From: Davidsoniella eucalypti
Lineage: Eukaryota > Ascomycota > Sordariomycetes > Microascales > Ceratocystidaceae
DNA length: 64,000 nucleotides
Assembly (NCBI GenBank): GCA_004009845.1
Contig: RMBW01000011.1
Coordinates: forward strand, 186,001-250,000
Direction of reading: 5' to 3'
Position numbers and translations under genes: made by a program. Shown here in pieces: positions 46,947 to 57,569 of this stretch (positions are counted from its first letter, which is position 1; each line of letters opens with the position of its first letter). The notes under the pieces are model-generated. The model saw nothing but the letters and a program-made list of their open reading frames with translations. It had not been told where the DNA came from and did not search any database.

Positions 46947-47138
46947 CTAGGAGCTAAGCCGGCGACTTGGATAGGGTTTGTTGACGGGGCCAATTGCGGA
47001 GTAAATGAATCGGCGCTTGTCCGGCACGGGATCGGGGGCGAAGTGGAAGCGGCCGTTGTGGAATTGAGAGCACAATGCCTGGGAGAATTTGGTGGACAAT
47101 AGGCGTGTTTCGCCGGGTTTTCGTGGTCCTTCGCCCAT
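46947..47138 (-). CDS. small basic unknown protein, 63 residues
   Basis: Starts MGEGPRKPGETRLLSTKFSQ and continues with FHNGRFHFAPDPVPDKRRFI then YSAIGPVNKPYPSRRLSS. Third codon positions are dominated by C (GGC, CGC, TCC, TTC, CAC, GCC, CCC), far above the flanking DNA, so I believe it is coding. The frame is open upstream of the ATG (LHQT). A CAG acceptor-like site just before that leaves room for an upstream exon. Its upstream region carries TCACGTG (47205-47211) with a CCAAT box and several more CCAAT motifs at about 47190-47310. That is the arrangement seen at ACP1, hinting at a mitochondrial role (inference). I do not recognise the family. An overlapping frame (46937-47173) is poorer. 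Confidence 0.55.
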   Translation of the reverse strand: MGEGPRKPGETRLLSTKFSQALCSQFHNGRFHFAPDPVPDKRRFIYSAIGPVNKPYPSRRLSS

Positions 47139-47409
47139 AGTTTGATGCAACTGAGCTGCGGAATTACAGGCATAATAGCCGTGCGCTGATTGGCTGTGTT
47201 GATATCACGTGGTCATCCATTCAATATAACAACCCTAGATAATAGGGTTATACGCCAATTACGATTGGATAAGTTGTAAGCAAAGCGCGGTTGGGTTACG
47301 TTCTAATTGGTTTATATTGACGGATTCGTATGTATGTACTATACCGAGAGCAATATATATGTATGTTTACTAATCAACACTAGCCATTTATAAAGTGTTT
47401 GTCTTGTAT

Positions 47410-49278
47410 CTAATGGGCGGTTTCCCATGTCCGCCACCAGATGCCGATGTTGGCTGCAACTATTATATCTATCATATCACGACCGCCCTCTAATACAATG
47501 AGTTTACCCATTTTAGCATGGTTACCATGCCGGCCACCGCCGGCCTTTTCCTTCCCTAGCCAGTTTGGATCTTCTTCATCTATTGGACTGGACGCAAGAC
47601 CATGCAGAGTATCATGGGCGTTAGACTCGCTTGATGAACTCGCGAATAAGCTTTTCCCAGGAAGGTTGAAACGCAACTCGCTGACTGGAATCTCGTAATA
47701 GCGCTTCTTTTCTTCGCCACCGGATAGAGTAGCGACTGAGGTAGTTCGTCTATGAGGCGATATTGGGACTTGGTGATAGCATATCAAGCTTGCACCGCCC
47801 TTGCCGGTTCTGAAGAAGCATCGTGTGCCCCAGGGTGTCAAGAAGGTGTAGCCCTCTTTCTTCAACCCAGGGCCACCGGTGAGGTTGACAGAGTCGTCAT
47901 CACTATTTGAACGACGATGTTCATTTACATGTGGTGGGACTGGCATGGCCGACTCGCTTTTCTTCCCTCGGGAGTGCTGGAGGAGTCGCTTGCGGAGACT
48001 TCTTTCGTAGGCCATGTCGATATCGCGCACTAGCATAGGATATCCCGTTGATGGCGCTCGCTGCACAAAGGCGACTTCCGGTAAATCGGCAAAGTGTGCG
48101 TATCCGGGATTCTCGATGATCATACGTAGCGGTGGAATCGGTATTGGGGCTGCGCCGACACTCTTCCGGCGCATCTCGGGGGTTGAGACGGGCGCGGATA
48201 CCAGATGGGCAACTGGCCAGGTTTTTCCGGTGGAGTGGTGCCATCGAGTTACACGCAAGGACATGTGGACGGGCGACGGAAGGCCTACGGTGCCGACAAC
48301 CTTATTCGTGGCGGTGGAAGGAGGAGACGGAGACGGAGTCAGTCGTGGTGATGGATATATGCTTGACGTTGGGCGAACAGAAGAATGGGTGGGTAGCGTT
48401 CGTCGGGCGATGGGTTTTGGAATATTCTCGCTATATGTCGATGCCGAACTGCTCGTTGATGGTGGCTGACCATTGGCGATGCGACGGCGCTCGCCTGCCT
48501 TGATGATCTCTTGAAGATATGGACTGACGGAAGGTTTAGGCTGTGTAGGTTCTTGTGGCTGAAGTTTAGGCGAGGTGGTAGCCCCCGATGATGCAGCGTG
48601 CTGACTATGAGATGCCATGATCGATTGTTTCCGTCGGAGTTCTAGATCTGCAGGCACCGGCTTCCGACGGATACTACCGGAAATAGGAGGTGGAAGCGGC
48701 TTATATTGCGGGGGAGATGCCGCACGGAAGAGCGGATGTTCTTGCAGCGGTGGCTCGGGGAGAGGTCTGGAGCTAGCAGGCACATCCCCTTTGAGAACCG
48801 GCGACAGAGAGACGGAGCTCTCATTGCCATCGTCAGCGGCGTCGGGTTCGGAAATGCTAGTTTCGCTATCACAGGGGAAGAGCTCCGGCGTCCAGTTGGG
48901 CGTGAATAGAGGTGCCGACGGATCAAGCTGCTGCACAAAATAAAGAGAACTCTCTACATCGGTACGTGTGACACTATTGTGGCCAGGCTTAAAGTTGGAG
49001 AGGATGATATCTAGTTCGAAGCGGAAGTCAGTGAGTGTTGCTGGCGGGGTATCTATAGCAACGAGATATAGAGGAGGTCGATGGTAGAACACAACTGCTA
49101 CGTCATGGTTGCTCGCTAGCAATGTACCGTGAACATACTCTTGGACCCTGCGACACGGGCAATATACAGAACTAGGGGAAATAGCGACTCTTCGGATAGC
49201 TCTTGTGGGCGTTGCAGCGATGTTTGTAATAGAATCGGTGGGTTCTGGGCTTCTTCGTGGAAAGGTAGTATAGAGTGG
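47410..49278 (-). CDS. Pro/Ser-rich protein of unknown function, 5' end unresolved
   Basis: The frame encodes at least 622 residues to the stop at 47410. The ORF seems to start at a TTG (49122), but the same frame is open back to 49278, right after a TTATTAG acceptor-like site. The upstream residues look genuine (ATPTRAIRRVAISPSS, then CPCRRVQEYVHGTLLASNHD). A folded N-terminal part (VAVVFYHRPPLYLVAIDTPP) is followed by about 250 disordered Pro/Ser-rich residues. A conserved-looking C-terminal part contains GYTFLTPWGTRCFFRTGKGG and KMGKLIVLEGGRDMIDIIVA. The initiating exon is not identified. In another frame of the same strand, 49352-49116 is open from an ATG (MNDSNDGRRMKIPSS...) and could hold exon 1. 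Similar architectures exist in other filamentous fungi, but I know no function. Confidence 0.7.
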   Translation of the reverse strand, partial: PLYTTFPRRSPEPTDSITNIAATPTRAIRRVAISPSSVYCPCRRVQEYVHGTLLASNHDVAVVFYHRPPLYLVAIDTPPATLTDFRFELDIILSNFKPGHNSVTRTDVESSLYFVQQLDPSAPLFTPNWTPELFPCDSETSISEPDAADDGNESSVSLSPVLKGDVPASSRPLPEPPLQEHPLFRAASPPQYKPLPPPISGSIRRKPVPADLELRRKQSIMASHSQHAASSGATTSPKLQPQEPTQPKPSVSPYLQEIIKAGERRRIANGQPPSTSSSASTYSENIPKPIARRTLPTHSSVRPTSSIYPSPRLTPSPSPPSTATNKVVGTVGLPSPVHMSLRVTRWHHSTGKTWPVAHLVSAPVSTPEMRRKSVGAAPIPIPPLRMIIENPGYAHFADLPEVAFVQRAPSTGYPMLVRDIDMAYERSLRKRLLQHSRGKKSESAMPVPPHVNEHRRSNSDDDSVNLTGGPGLKKEGYTFLTPWGTRCFFRTGKGGASLICYHQVPISPHRRTTSVATLSGGEEKKRYYEIPVSELRFNLPGKSLFASSSSESNAHDTLHGLASSPIDEEDPNWLGKEKAGGGRHGNHAKMGKLIVLEGGRDMIDIIVAANIGIWWRTWETAH

Positions 49279-49732
49279 CTAATAACGGCACCGTTGTAAA
49301 CCTCCGCGCTGGACGGAATCTTCATACGGCGGCCATCATTAGAGTCGTTCATGATATCAGGGTATGGGCCATGTATTTGTTAGCCTGGGAGCGGTAGAAG
49401 AAGAAGCTGTTTGTTTGGCAATGGGATTGTAATTACAGAGTACAGCACAAAAAGAACGAAAAAAAGAAAGAAAGAAAGAAAGAAACGAGAGCCCAAGACA
49501 TGGCTGGTTGTCCCCAGGCGGCAGTTTATACCTTATATGAAGACGTTGAGACGATGGATGGGCAAGCCAAAGAAGATACGCAGCCAAAAGCCAGGCGGCA
49601 CTAAGTAAAAGTGATGGGATGTTGTTCCTCCTTGGCGAACGCTGACTCTGTCACAGCCTCCTTTCACAGCCCGCCAAAAGGGCCTAAATTGCACTGGCGG
49701 TGATCATTTATAGGCGATGCTGGGGCACTACA

Positions 49733-49750
49733 GTATAGTACATACTATAC
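49733..49750. repeat. perfect inverted repeat
   Basis: GTATAGTA, two bases, then TACTATAC. It is followed by further GTAC/TATGC palindromic words to about 49790. It could form a small hairpin or be a dimeric protein site. Confidence 0.7.
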
Positions 49751-50098
49751 GCTGTACGCAATGTACTATGCACTACGTGCTATAAAAGATACTGCGAGAT
49801 AGCCGCCTTTGCTGTACTTCATCTCTACGAAAACCAGCAATGAGGGTAGAAGAAAAAAAGATTAATAAAAGCGTCAGACGTTAAACGCCCGTTCTTGCGA
49901 CTGGCGTGGCGCAGTTCAGATTGAAAATTTAAGTCTCGTCATGATAAGTTTTCCCACAGTCAGTAGTTGGGCTCAAAAGTAAGCGAAGTGACTAGTGGAC
50001 GCTGTGGTCTAAATGTTCAATAGTTCGACACAATCACAGTCAGAATTGCTAAGAAGGAAACAAATCCGGGGGCCTTCTGTACATACATAACATATGCA

Positions 50099-50132
50099 CA
50101 TAACATATATATGTATAGTTGTATATGTTATG
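50099..50132. repeat. 11-bp inverted repeat in AT-rich DNA
   Basis: CATAACATATA (50099-50109) and its exact reverse complement TATATGTTATG (50122-50132) are separated by 12 bases. A looser outer pair (CATACATAACATAT with ATATGTTATGGCTGTATG) extends the symmetry. Confidence 0.7.
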
Positions 50133-51166
50133 GCTGTATGTATCACTCAGGAATGTTTAGCAATACGCGAACCGGGCAACCAGACGATTAAACAATGCAA
50201 TGTAGTAGTGCATGAAGGACGCACCTCACTTCCATGCCCTGTTCGAAACATTGCATAAGGAATTGTACTCTGCTAGACTAGCTAACGAAGCTAATGGTAC
50301 GGCGACTTTCTACTATCCGACCCATACATGAATCGCGGCCGGGCTAGTGACGACGTCAGAAAAGACGAGGATGATGGCGTTAAACACGCCGATCTGTTTT
50401 GCCTTCTCAGGGTTGCTAGATGCTTATTATTGTTGCTATTTACACAGCCTGGTCATGCAATCAACCTATTTCCGAATATTTCGTATTGTGGTGATGAAAT
50501 CATGGAAAATATTCTACAGCAGTCGTCACCCCAGGGCAGTACTTTCGTGGCATAAACAAAGTGTTGCAGACCAACATGATGTTTCCCTGCCTTGTTACTA
50601 AGTGAACTTTCTTGCATCCAAGGAATCTAGACTCGGCATGAGCGTTGTATTCGTAAGAGTGTAAGAACTATCCTAAACTTTGTTGTCACTGGCAGTGGGA
50701 CAAAGGCAAAGAGCAACGACCGGCCACAAAAGATTTGTGTTCCCTGGCCTAGCCAAGTTTGCGTAGAAGAACAACTAATCAGTGTCTTCTATAGCAAACA
50801 CGAGACAAGGCTATCCTACATATATATACATCGTATGTAAATTCCTGAAAGGGTCGACCGGCCGTTATCAGATCTTTTATGGCTAGAAATGTTATTATAA
50901 ATGCTCCGCTTTCGGCTTTTGAAGAAAGATCCACTTCCGCCGCCAGATCGAGCAATTGCTATTCTGACCGTCGCAGAATATTTAGCAAAACTTGGACAGC
51001 TTTTCTTTGTATACCTGGATTGAAGATTCTAGAACAAAATAAAGTTTGAGGCATTCACTTGTTTCACCAGCCTGTCTTTGAGGCCTTGTTTTAGCCGAAC
51101 GAAGCGATAGGCTGCCCTGTCTTCCATTAATAACAACAAAAAAAGCATCACGAGTCAATACACATC

Positions 51167-52360
51167 ATGGCAACTGCTACTGCTTCTGCGCCAGATGGCG
51201 AGAAGAGAAAAAAGCCGAGTGCGCTACGCTCGATTCTAGCAGGCTCTACTGCCGGTGCTATCGAGATCTGTATGATTCAATGCTGCTTTCCATAATATGA
51301 GCGTTTGCTGACTTTCCGCTGTGCCATATAGCCATCACATACCCCGCCGAGTGTACGTCGACCGTCTATCACATGCTGCGCCCTCATAGTAGTATTATTT
51401 CTTAAAGTTGGTCTCATGCTGACCTCATATCTACGCTTCTTTTAATAGTCGCCAAGACTCGCAGTCAACTCAACAGACAGTTAGCTGAAGGCAAGAAACT
51501 TCCATGGCCACCATTTGGCGCCCAGTGGTATGCCGGTTGCACGACGTTGATCGTTGGAAACAGTGCAAAGGCTGGTATTAGTATGTTGTCATTACTAGAT
51601 ACAACTAGGTCCTACCAGGTATATTACGTTTAAGCTGACACATTGTTAGGATTCGTTGCTTTCGACTATTTCAAGAGTGTCTTGGTCGATGAAAATGGCA
51701 AGCTCAGTGGCCCACGCACTGTCATTGCTGGCTTTGGTGCCGGTGTGACTGAGTCTTTGCTAGCTGTCACTCCCACTGAAAGTATCAAGACTATCCTGTA
51801 AGCGGTTTATCGATGTCATACAAATGTAGGTCCTTGGACTCAAACTAACATACGGTAGTATCGATGACCGTAAGCGCGCGCAGCCCCGCATGCGTGGATT
51901 CCTTCACGCAGTCCCCATAGTATACCGCGAGCGCGGAATCGGTGGTTTCTTTGCCGGCTTTGCCCCTACTACTGCTCGCCAAGCTGCCAACAGTGCCGTC
52001 CGCTTCACCGCATACACATCTCTGAAGCAGCTGGCCGAGTCGTACACCGCGCCTGGCGAGAAGCTTGGTGCCGTTGGCACCTTTGCCATGGGTGGTCTAG
52101 CCGGCCTAATAACAGTGTATGCTACACAGCCGTTAGACACCATCAAGACCCGTATGCAAAGTATCGACGCCAAGGCGTTATACGGCAATTCATTTAGATG
52201 TACTGCAATGATATTCAAGCAGGAAGGCATCTTCACATTCTGGAGCGGTGCTGTTCCCCGTCTGGCTAGACTTGTTATGAGTGGTGGTATTGTTTTCACC
52301 ATGTACGAAAAGGCGATGGATCTCATGAATACAATTGATCCTGAGATGAAGTACCTGTAA
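51167..52360 (+). CDS. CTP1: mitochondrial citrate (tricarboxylate) carrier CTP1
   Basis: Exchanges matrix citrate for cytosolic malate or another tricarboxylate, feeding cytosolic acetyl-CoA. Five exons: 51167-51269, 51332-51352 (21-base microexon), 51449-51580, 51650-51797 and 51859-52360. All are in frame and give 301 residues. Signatures are PAEFAK (39-44), PTESIK (127-132) and PLDTIK (226-231). Helix text such as SILAGSTAGAIEISITYPAE, RTVIAGFGAGVTESLLAVTP and FAPTTARQAANSAVRFTAYT is typical of the citrate-carrier subgroup. The PAEF variant of the first signature and the QAANSAVRF motif separate it from other carriers. Tail-to-tail with the next gene, 286 bp apart. Confidence 0.95.
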
Positions 52361-52646
52361 GATGGGAAAGGAAAAACGATACAGTAGAATAGAGTGTTAG
52401 ATATCTGCAATATAAAAGGCAGGTTGTGCGCCAATAAGTGCACTTGATAAGAAATGCAATGTAGTCTATATCAATCAGATAAAAGGGTTGGATAAAGTAT
52501 GGTATATTATACAATTAATGATACACAAGCCGCTATGCTCTTTTCTGTTGTAGTATGTTCTCTTCCAGCAACCTCATGGTTGTGGCGATGGCAAGCATAT
52601 GCCATATATAGCCTACCGCTTTCGTCCCATTCTATTATAACAACCT

Positions 52647-53073
52647 CTAGCGCAACCTGAATGCGCCCGACCATCTGTTGATCAACTTCGTGAACCAGCT
52701 ACGAGTAGGGACTTCGTCGATCTCACGGAGAAGGTCCGCAAAGTACGTCGGCTGACTCTTTGGCTCCATGGTACGGCCGATCAAGGGATACCGCATCTTG
52801 TAGCGATCCTCCAAAAGCGAGTACAGCGCAGTTACTTGCTTCATCTCAGCAGCTTCATCAATGACGGCACCGGGAGCTGAAAACCGCTCGTTGACCCGGC
52901 GCTTGATGACATCTTGGAACTGGCAATCGGGACGCAAAACATCCTTGGGCCACATTCCCAGAGCCCGGTTGTAGTGGCGTAAAGCCCGCTGTAGCAGATA
53001 TGGTCAGCATCTGTAGAGTTGACGATAGTGGTATAGATGGTAAGAAAATACTAACGCTAGTTTGGGCAGCCAT
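52647..53073 (-). CDS. UQCC2/CBP6-type complex III assembly factor
   Basis: Proteins of this family bind newly made cytochrome b or help its translation during assembly of the bc1 complex. Exon 1 is 53073-53056 (MAAQTS) and exon 2 is 52988-52647 (donor GTTAGT, acceptor CTACAG). The total is 119 residues. The body has RALRHYNRALGMWPKDVLRP then QFQDVIKRRVNERF, and later TALYSLLEDRYKMRYPLIGR. This is a WP..D...FQ..+..RV pattern followed by a YPL segment, as in UQCC2. No cleavable presequence is obvious, but the short basic N-terminus is compatible with matrix import. Assignment is by pattern memory, so a different small mitochondrial protein is possible. Confidence 0.7.
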
Positions 53074-54666
53074 GACTTCCGATCGAGGCAGTCTGTATAA
53101 GGTTCTTAGGAAATAGTGGTAGTGTAAGAAAAGTTGGGCAATCTTTCTCTTCACATGTGAGCAACAAACACTCTATTTTTCTTCTGTGCTACACCAAATT
53201 CTTGCTCTGCAGGCCGCAAAAAGGGCGCCAATCATCAATCCACCCTAGCAAAACTTCACCAAGTCATCGACTGACCGAAACTTTTATCCAAGTCGTCCAA
53301 ACTGATGAAGAGACCCCACAAAAGTTATAGCTTACTCAGCCTAAAAGCTTTGGCATATTCTGCTTTAGGGAAACAGCAGCCGCTTCTTTCCGTTGTACCA
53401 TGTGATCCACTTTTATGAGCTCTCAAGGCCTCGTCAGCTACGGAAATTCGCTATAGTGACTTCGATCCCTTCTAAAAGCCTTTAGATGAGGCCTCCATTT
53501 CTATCCCTTCTACCCTTCTACAGCGAGCTCACTGCCCTATAAGTCAATTCAAGTCTAGGCCACAGGCCCTTGCCAGAAGCGCATATTCGCTATGCCATAA
53601 TCCAAACATACTCCAATTCTTTCCTAGGCAGTTGTATTGTTCTCTGTAATTCTTCGGTTTCATCATCACCAAGTTCCTTACTGGCTTTTGCTTTCTTTTT
53701 CAATGGGCGTTCGTTTCTTTTCCTTTTCCCCTTCTTCAATCTCCTCTACCTCTTCTCACTGATTTGCGCAACTTCTTTGTTTCGTCACAGAGTGCCACCA
53801 GACAACTCTCATAGAGTCTGGGTAAACAAGTGCTGTCTGCCTATCTGCGCCAATATACATAGCCTACTACACGATCACGATATACCATTTGCATTTTTGC
53901 ATCATCCCTAGATATCGAGACCCAGAAGTAACAACCCTCCAAGTCGTTCTCTGTATACAACAACCGGTTTATCGTCTCCGCTGCCTATTTCCGTCGCATA
54001 CTCTCAGACCCTGCTTTCTCGCCAGTCAAGGAACAACCAATCCGGCTGTTAGCTTTAGTACTGTTATTTCTCTAACTTTCTTTCCTATCGCTTCTCTCTC
54101 GCTGGCCGAGATTCGTTATTCCTGTTTCTATTCGAATACATATCACTAGTATTGCACTTTGATGTCTTCCTAAGTGCAGCCGACGCCATCTTTTTTTCTT
54201 CCCCGACGCCTGCTCTAATCAATCAATCAAGTCCTGCCCGTCCAACCAAACACACCTATCCTTGTTCAACCTGTTCCTAGGTACTCATTCGTTCGCCTAT
54301 ATCTTGCATATTGCAATTCAATCTCATCCCAGGGTAGTAACAGTGGCAGTGTTGCAACCAACGCCCAGCAAAGCCAAAATTGCCCGCCTACTACAACAGT
54401 ACAATACAGGACCATACAGCTATTATACTACATTGCATTATATTACAGGGCCTACTATGTTCCATTCCTTCGACACAATATAACACTAACTACCATCACA
54501 CATACGATATCGATTTCTATACGAACAGCGTCGTCGTCCCCTTACGCCTCATAAGTCCCCTCAATTGTCGTCTCGTGACACCTGTTTTCCTTTCCAGCAG
54601 TCGCATTCTTTTTACGTGACTATCTACTCGTATAGACTACGTCCGCTCTAATCGACAACAATCATT
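53074..54666 (+). promoter_or_regulatory. promoter of the assembly factor, then CT-rich BSD2 leader
   Basis: A CCAAT box at about 53231 lies upstream of the minus-strand assembly factor gene. From about 53500 the plus strand is pyrimidine-rich, resembling the long leader of the SEC2-like gene, and leads to the BSD2 start. No coding gene is supported; ORFs of 70-110 codons here follow base composition. Confidence 0.45.
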
Positions 54667-55897
54667 ATGGCACCTCCACAACAATATCAACGAGTATGTC
54701 GAGCCTACGATCTTTTCCTCCCCTTTCTGATTATCGTTATTTAGCGCTATAATCAACTCCATACAACACGAAACCTCAACCGAATCTCATACTAACCGAT
54801 ATATCGTAGGTCAGCGCCCGTGACGACGAAAATGCTCACAACACAAGCACGCGACGATCCATAGCCTCCAGTCTACCACCATCATTTCAGTCGCGCCCTT
54901 CATCCCCCGAGCGCAATCGAGAAGTCGATCCCGATCTGGCCGATGCTTTCGGCAGCGACGATAGTGATAGCGACGATGACGCCGACGACCGCCAGCGCTT
55001 AGTTCGCCGCGCTCCGATATCCACCTCCATAAATGCCTTTGGCGATACCGACAGACATCCTTCAGATCTTCCGCAGACCTCAATACCAGGATCGCGCCCT
55101 GTAGTACCCTCTGTCCCGGCTGTAACGCCAGCTATAATAACACCATCCAGCTCAGGTGCTACTGGTCGCGTTTATGGTGGAGGAATGGCATCAGATGGCG
55201 TGTTCTCTAATCTATCGGCCAAGCCAGATACTGGCGAGGAGAAGGAAGAGCTGCCTCCGGTATGTCATTTTAATCTTGTAATTTCAATCAATCAACCCAC
55301 TTACTAACATCACATTAGACCTACGAACAAGCAGCCGCTGATCAAGCACCCCCCTACTGGGAAACGACGATTATGGCCCCCGGCTATGGCAGCGATAGTG
55401 ATGTCTACATCGATGGCATGCCAGTAGGAAACATATTTGGCTTTTTGTGGAATGCCGTTGTATCATGGTCCTTCCAAGTTGTCGGTTTCCTTCTCACATA
55501 CCTACTGCACTCCACTCACGCTGCGAAGAATGGTTCACGTGCTGGCCTTGGCGTCACTTTGATCCAGTACGGCTTCTCCATGAAGGCAGCGGCCATACCA
55601 CCGACTCCCGAAGACGGAAATAGTGGTAACTCCGAGTTTCCCACCCCGCCAGATCCGAACTCTCATGCTTTTAAGCCCGGTGACATTAGCAGTAGTACAA
55701 GCAATGGCTGGGGAGACATAACCGGAACTGAATGGTTTGCTTACATACTCATGGTTGTCGGTTGGTTTATGTTAGTGCGCAGTGTAGTTGAGTTCTTACA
55801 GGCTCGTCGTCATGAGATTCTAGTTCTCCAAAGTCCAGATCGTGGCTTGCCTGTGCCTATAGTTGCTGTAGGCGAGAACCCCGAACAAGTAGTCTGA
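54667..55897 (+). CDS. BSD2: BSD2/NDFIP-type ubiquitin-ligase adaptor
   Basis: Membrane adaptor that links the Rsp5/NEDD4 ubiquitin ligase to cargo such as metal transporters in Golgi and endosomes. Three exons (54667-54693, 54810-55259, 55319-55897) give 351 residues. The N-terminal half is acidic and Ser-rich (FGSDDSDSDDDADD). The PPTY motif (residues 158-161) that binds WW domains is created across the second splice junction: PP ends exon 2 and TY opens exon 3. Membrane segments follow: IFGFLWNAVVSWSFQVVGFL through LLTYLLHSTHAAKNGSRAGL, then LGVTLIQYGFSMKA, and TEWFAYILMVVGWFMLVRSV. This is the three-pass NDFIP fold. Family assignment is secure. Confidence 0.93.
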
Positions 55898-56768
55898 TGA
55901 TTACGTCAACTATCAATTGCAGTGTTTTCGAGGGTTTCTATTTCGTTCTTTCCTTCTTCTAGCGTTTTGATTATTTAATTCATTCTATTTTTTCTATTTA
56001 CACCTGTACAAATGCCTACATTTTTTATGTTTCTACATACATCTTTCTTGCTATCTTTATATCATTTATTCGGTATACTTTATTTCCTATGTTCTCTTAT
56101 ACTTCTGTTTGACTCATAATATCCAAATTTTTAGTATACTTATAATGTCGTCTACATGATGATCTACAACCTTCTAATATAACCAAAGATTTTATGTGAA
56201 TAAGTTTGGCGATTCATGACAAGATAAGTATCGATGACATTATAAGGATTACTATAAGATGGACGAGTCATTACATCAGCCAGTCCAATGCCGACACAAT
56301 ACAGGTTACACAAGTACTAAATCCAGCCCATATACCAGCCTATATACTGCACTCACCTACCAATTAGTCTTAGCTTAGTCTTATAGAAAGACGCACGCGA
56401 TGCCTATCACATGCAAGGTTATGTGTGATTAACACTGAGTTCGCTTGTTTTAGATTATCAAGCATCACTTCTGAAATTCATTCTCGAGTACAGGCTTTGT
56501 GATGACGCTATGTTGGTATTTAGGGTTCGGTATATCAGGGTTAGACATTGAATTTCTGAAAAGACTTGTATTATTCATCATCACATATGAATATAAAAAA
56601 GCTTTTTCATAAGACTTGCTGTCATACTGCTTGATCTTAGCATTCATGATAACCATCTTAGAATTTAAAGCCTTTGAATTCGGAGCATCATATTCAATAC
56701 AAACCATTTTCTACACTCTTTCAATACTTGGGAACTTTCTTTTACCCCTCCAACCCACAACCCTCAAC
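55898..56768. other. intergenic between BSD2 and YAE1
   Basis: The first part is T-rich 3' UTR-like sequence, the rest is the YAE1 promoter. The YAE1 frame is open upstream to a TTG at 56616, but the residues there are unlike the family. Confidence 0.5.
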
Positions 56769-57569
56769 ATGCACATCAACACAATGCGCATATCAGAGCT
56801 TGATCTCGAGATTAGTGGTGACAGTGAGCTCATAGTAGGCAGCATTGAAGGTGAACCACAGCCTGAGCTACGAGCTTCCTACACTAGCCTAATCGATGGC
56901 AATGCCAACGTTCGTGAAATTGGCAACCAAGATTCTCTTACAGACGACGATATTTTTGCAACTTCTCGCCCCGGCTCTCCTGTCTTTGGCGAGAATGGGG
57001 TCGCACCTTCCGCCTTATCTGAGTTACCACGTCTCCAGCGTGAGCACGCCACTAATGGGTACAGAGACGGAGTGACGGCAGCTAAAGCCACGAGCATCCA
57101 ATCCGGCTTTGACGAAGGCTTTAGTCTCGGCGCCACATTTGGTGAAGTTGCGGGCAAACTACGCGGGATGCTAGAAGGCATCGGAGAAGCGTTTTCTAAA
57201 GATAGTGCTGAACACAAGGAGATAACGGCGTTGTTGGCCTTGGCCACTACGGAGCTGTCGGTGGAAAAGATCTTCCAGCCAGAGTACTGGAATGGCGATG
57301 GCACGTGGAAGTACAAGGTCAAGGCCCATGGAAAGAACGATACAGAGCTCGTGTTTGAAGATGTGGCGAGAGCGCATCCGCTGGTCATGCGTTGGGAAAA
57401 GACGGTGCGTGAGATTATGGCGAGATGGGGTGTCAAGTGGACCATTGTAGGACGGGAGGGTGACGAGGAACGTATCGACGGCGAAGCTGAGAAGCAGATG
57501 GAAGAGAAGAAACTCCCTGTACGCAATGTGGCTCCGCCCTCGACAACGAAAAACCCGCTAGACTGGTGA
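56769..57569 (+). CDS. YAE1: YAE1, Fe-S assembly adaptor for Rli1
   Basis: Yae1 with Lto1 links the cytosolic iron-sulfur targeting complex to the ABC protein Rli1/ABCE1, needed for ribosome recycling. The protein is 266 residues, intronless. The ATG at 56769 is the first in frame, with a second at 56784 (MRISELDLEI). The family core is LQREHATNGYRDGVTAAKAT then IQSGFDEGFSLGATFGEVAG. It shows the deca-GX3 pattern, with glycines at 97, 101, 113, 117, 121, 125, 129, 133 and 137. An upstream DDDIFATSRPGSP segment is also typical. The C-terminal half after about residue 150 is a fungal extension that ends in NPLDW; a terminal Trp is a known recognition feature of clients of the targeting complex. 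Confidence 0.93.
   Translation: MHINTMRISELDLEISGDSELIVGSIEGEPQPELRASYTSLIDGNANVREIGNQDSLTDDDIFATSRPGSPVFGENGVAPSALSELPRLQREHATNGYRDGVTAAKATSIQSGFDEGFSLGATFGEVAGKLRGMLEGIGEAFSKDSAEHKEITALLALATTELSVEKIFQPEYWNGDGTWKYKVKAHGKNDTELVFEDVARAHPLVMRWEKTVREIMARWGVKWTIVGREGDEERIDGEAEKQMEEKKLPVRNVAPPSTTKNPLDW

Larger units (their letters stand above)
49353..51166. other. intergenic with AT palindromes
   Basis: No gene is supported. A GAAA microsatellite lies at about 49464-49485. The two inverted repeats listed separately fall here. The last few hundred bases would be the CTP1 promoter. Confidence 0.5.

Noticed and set aside
46937..47173. 78-codon ORF overlapping the small 63-residue gene
   Set aside because: Its codon third positions lack the bias seen in the 46947-47138 frame. 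Its first codons look like the end of an intron (CCGCAG).
56879..57526. 215-codon ORF opposite YAE1
   Set aside because: The plus strand carries the clear YAE1 family motifs. The minus product is Ser/Pro-rich noise.
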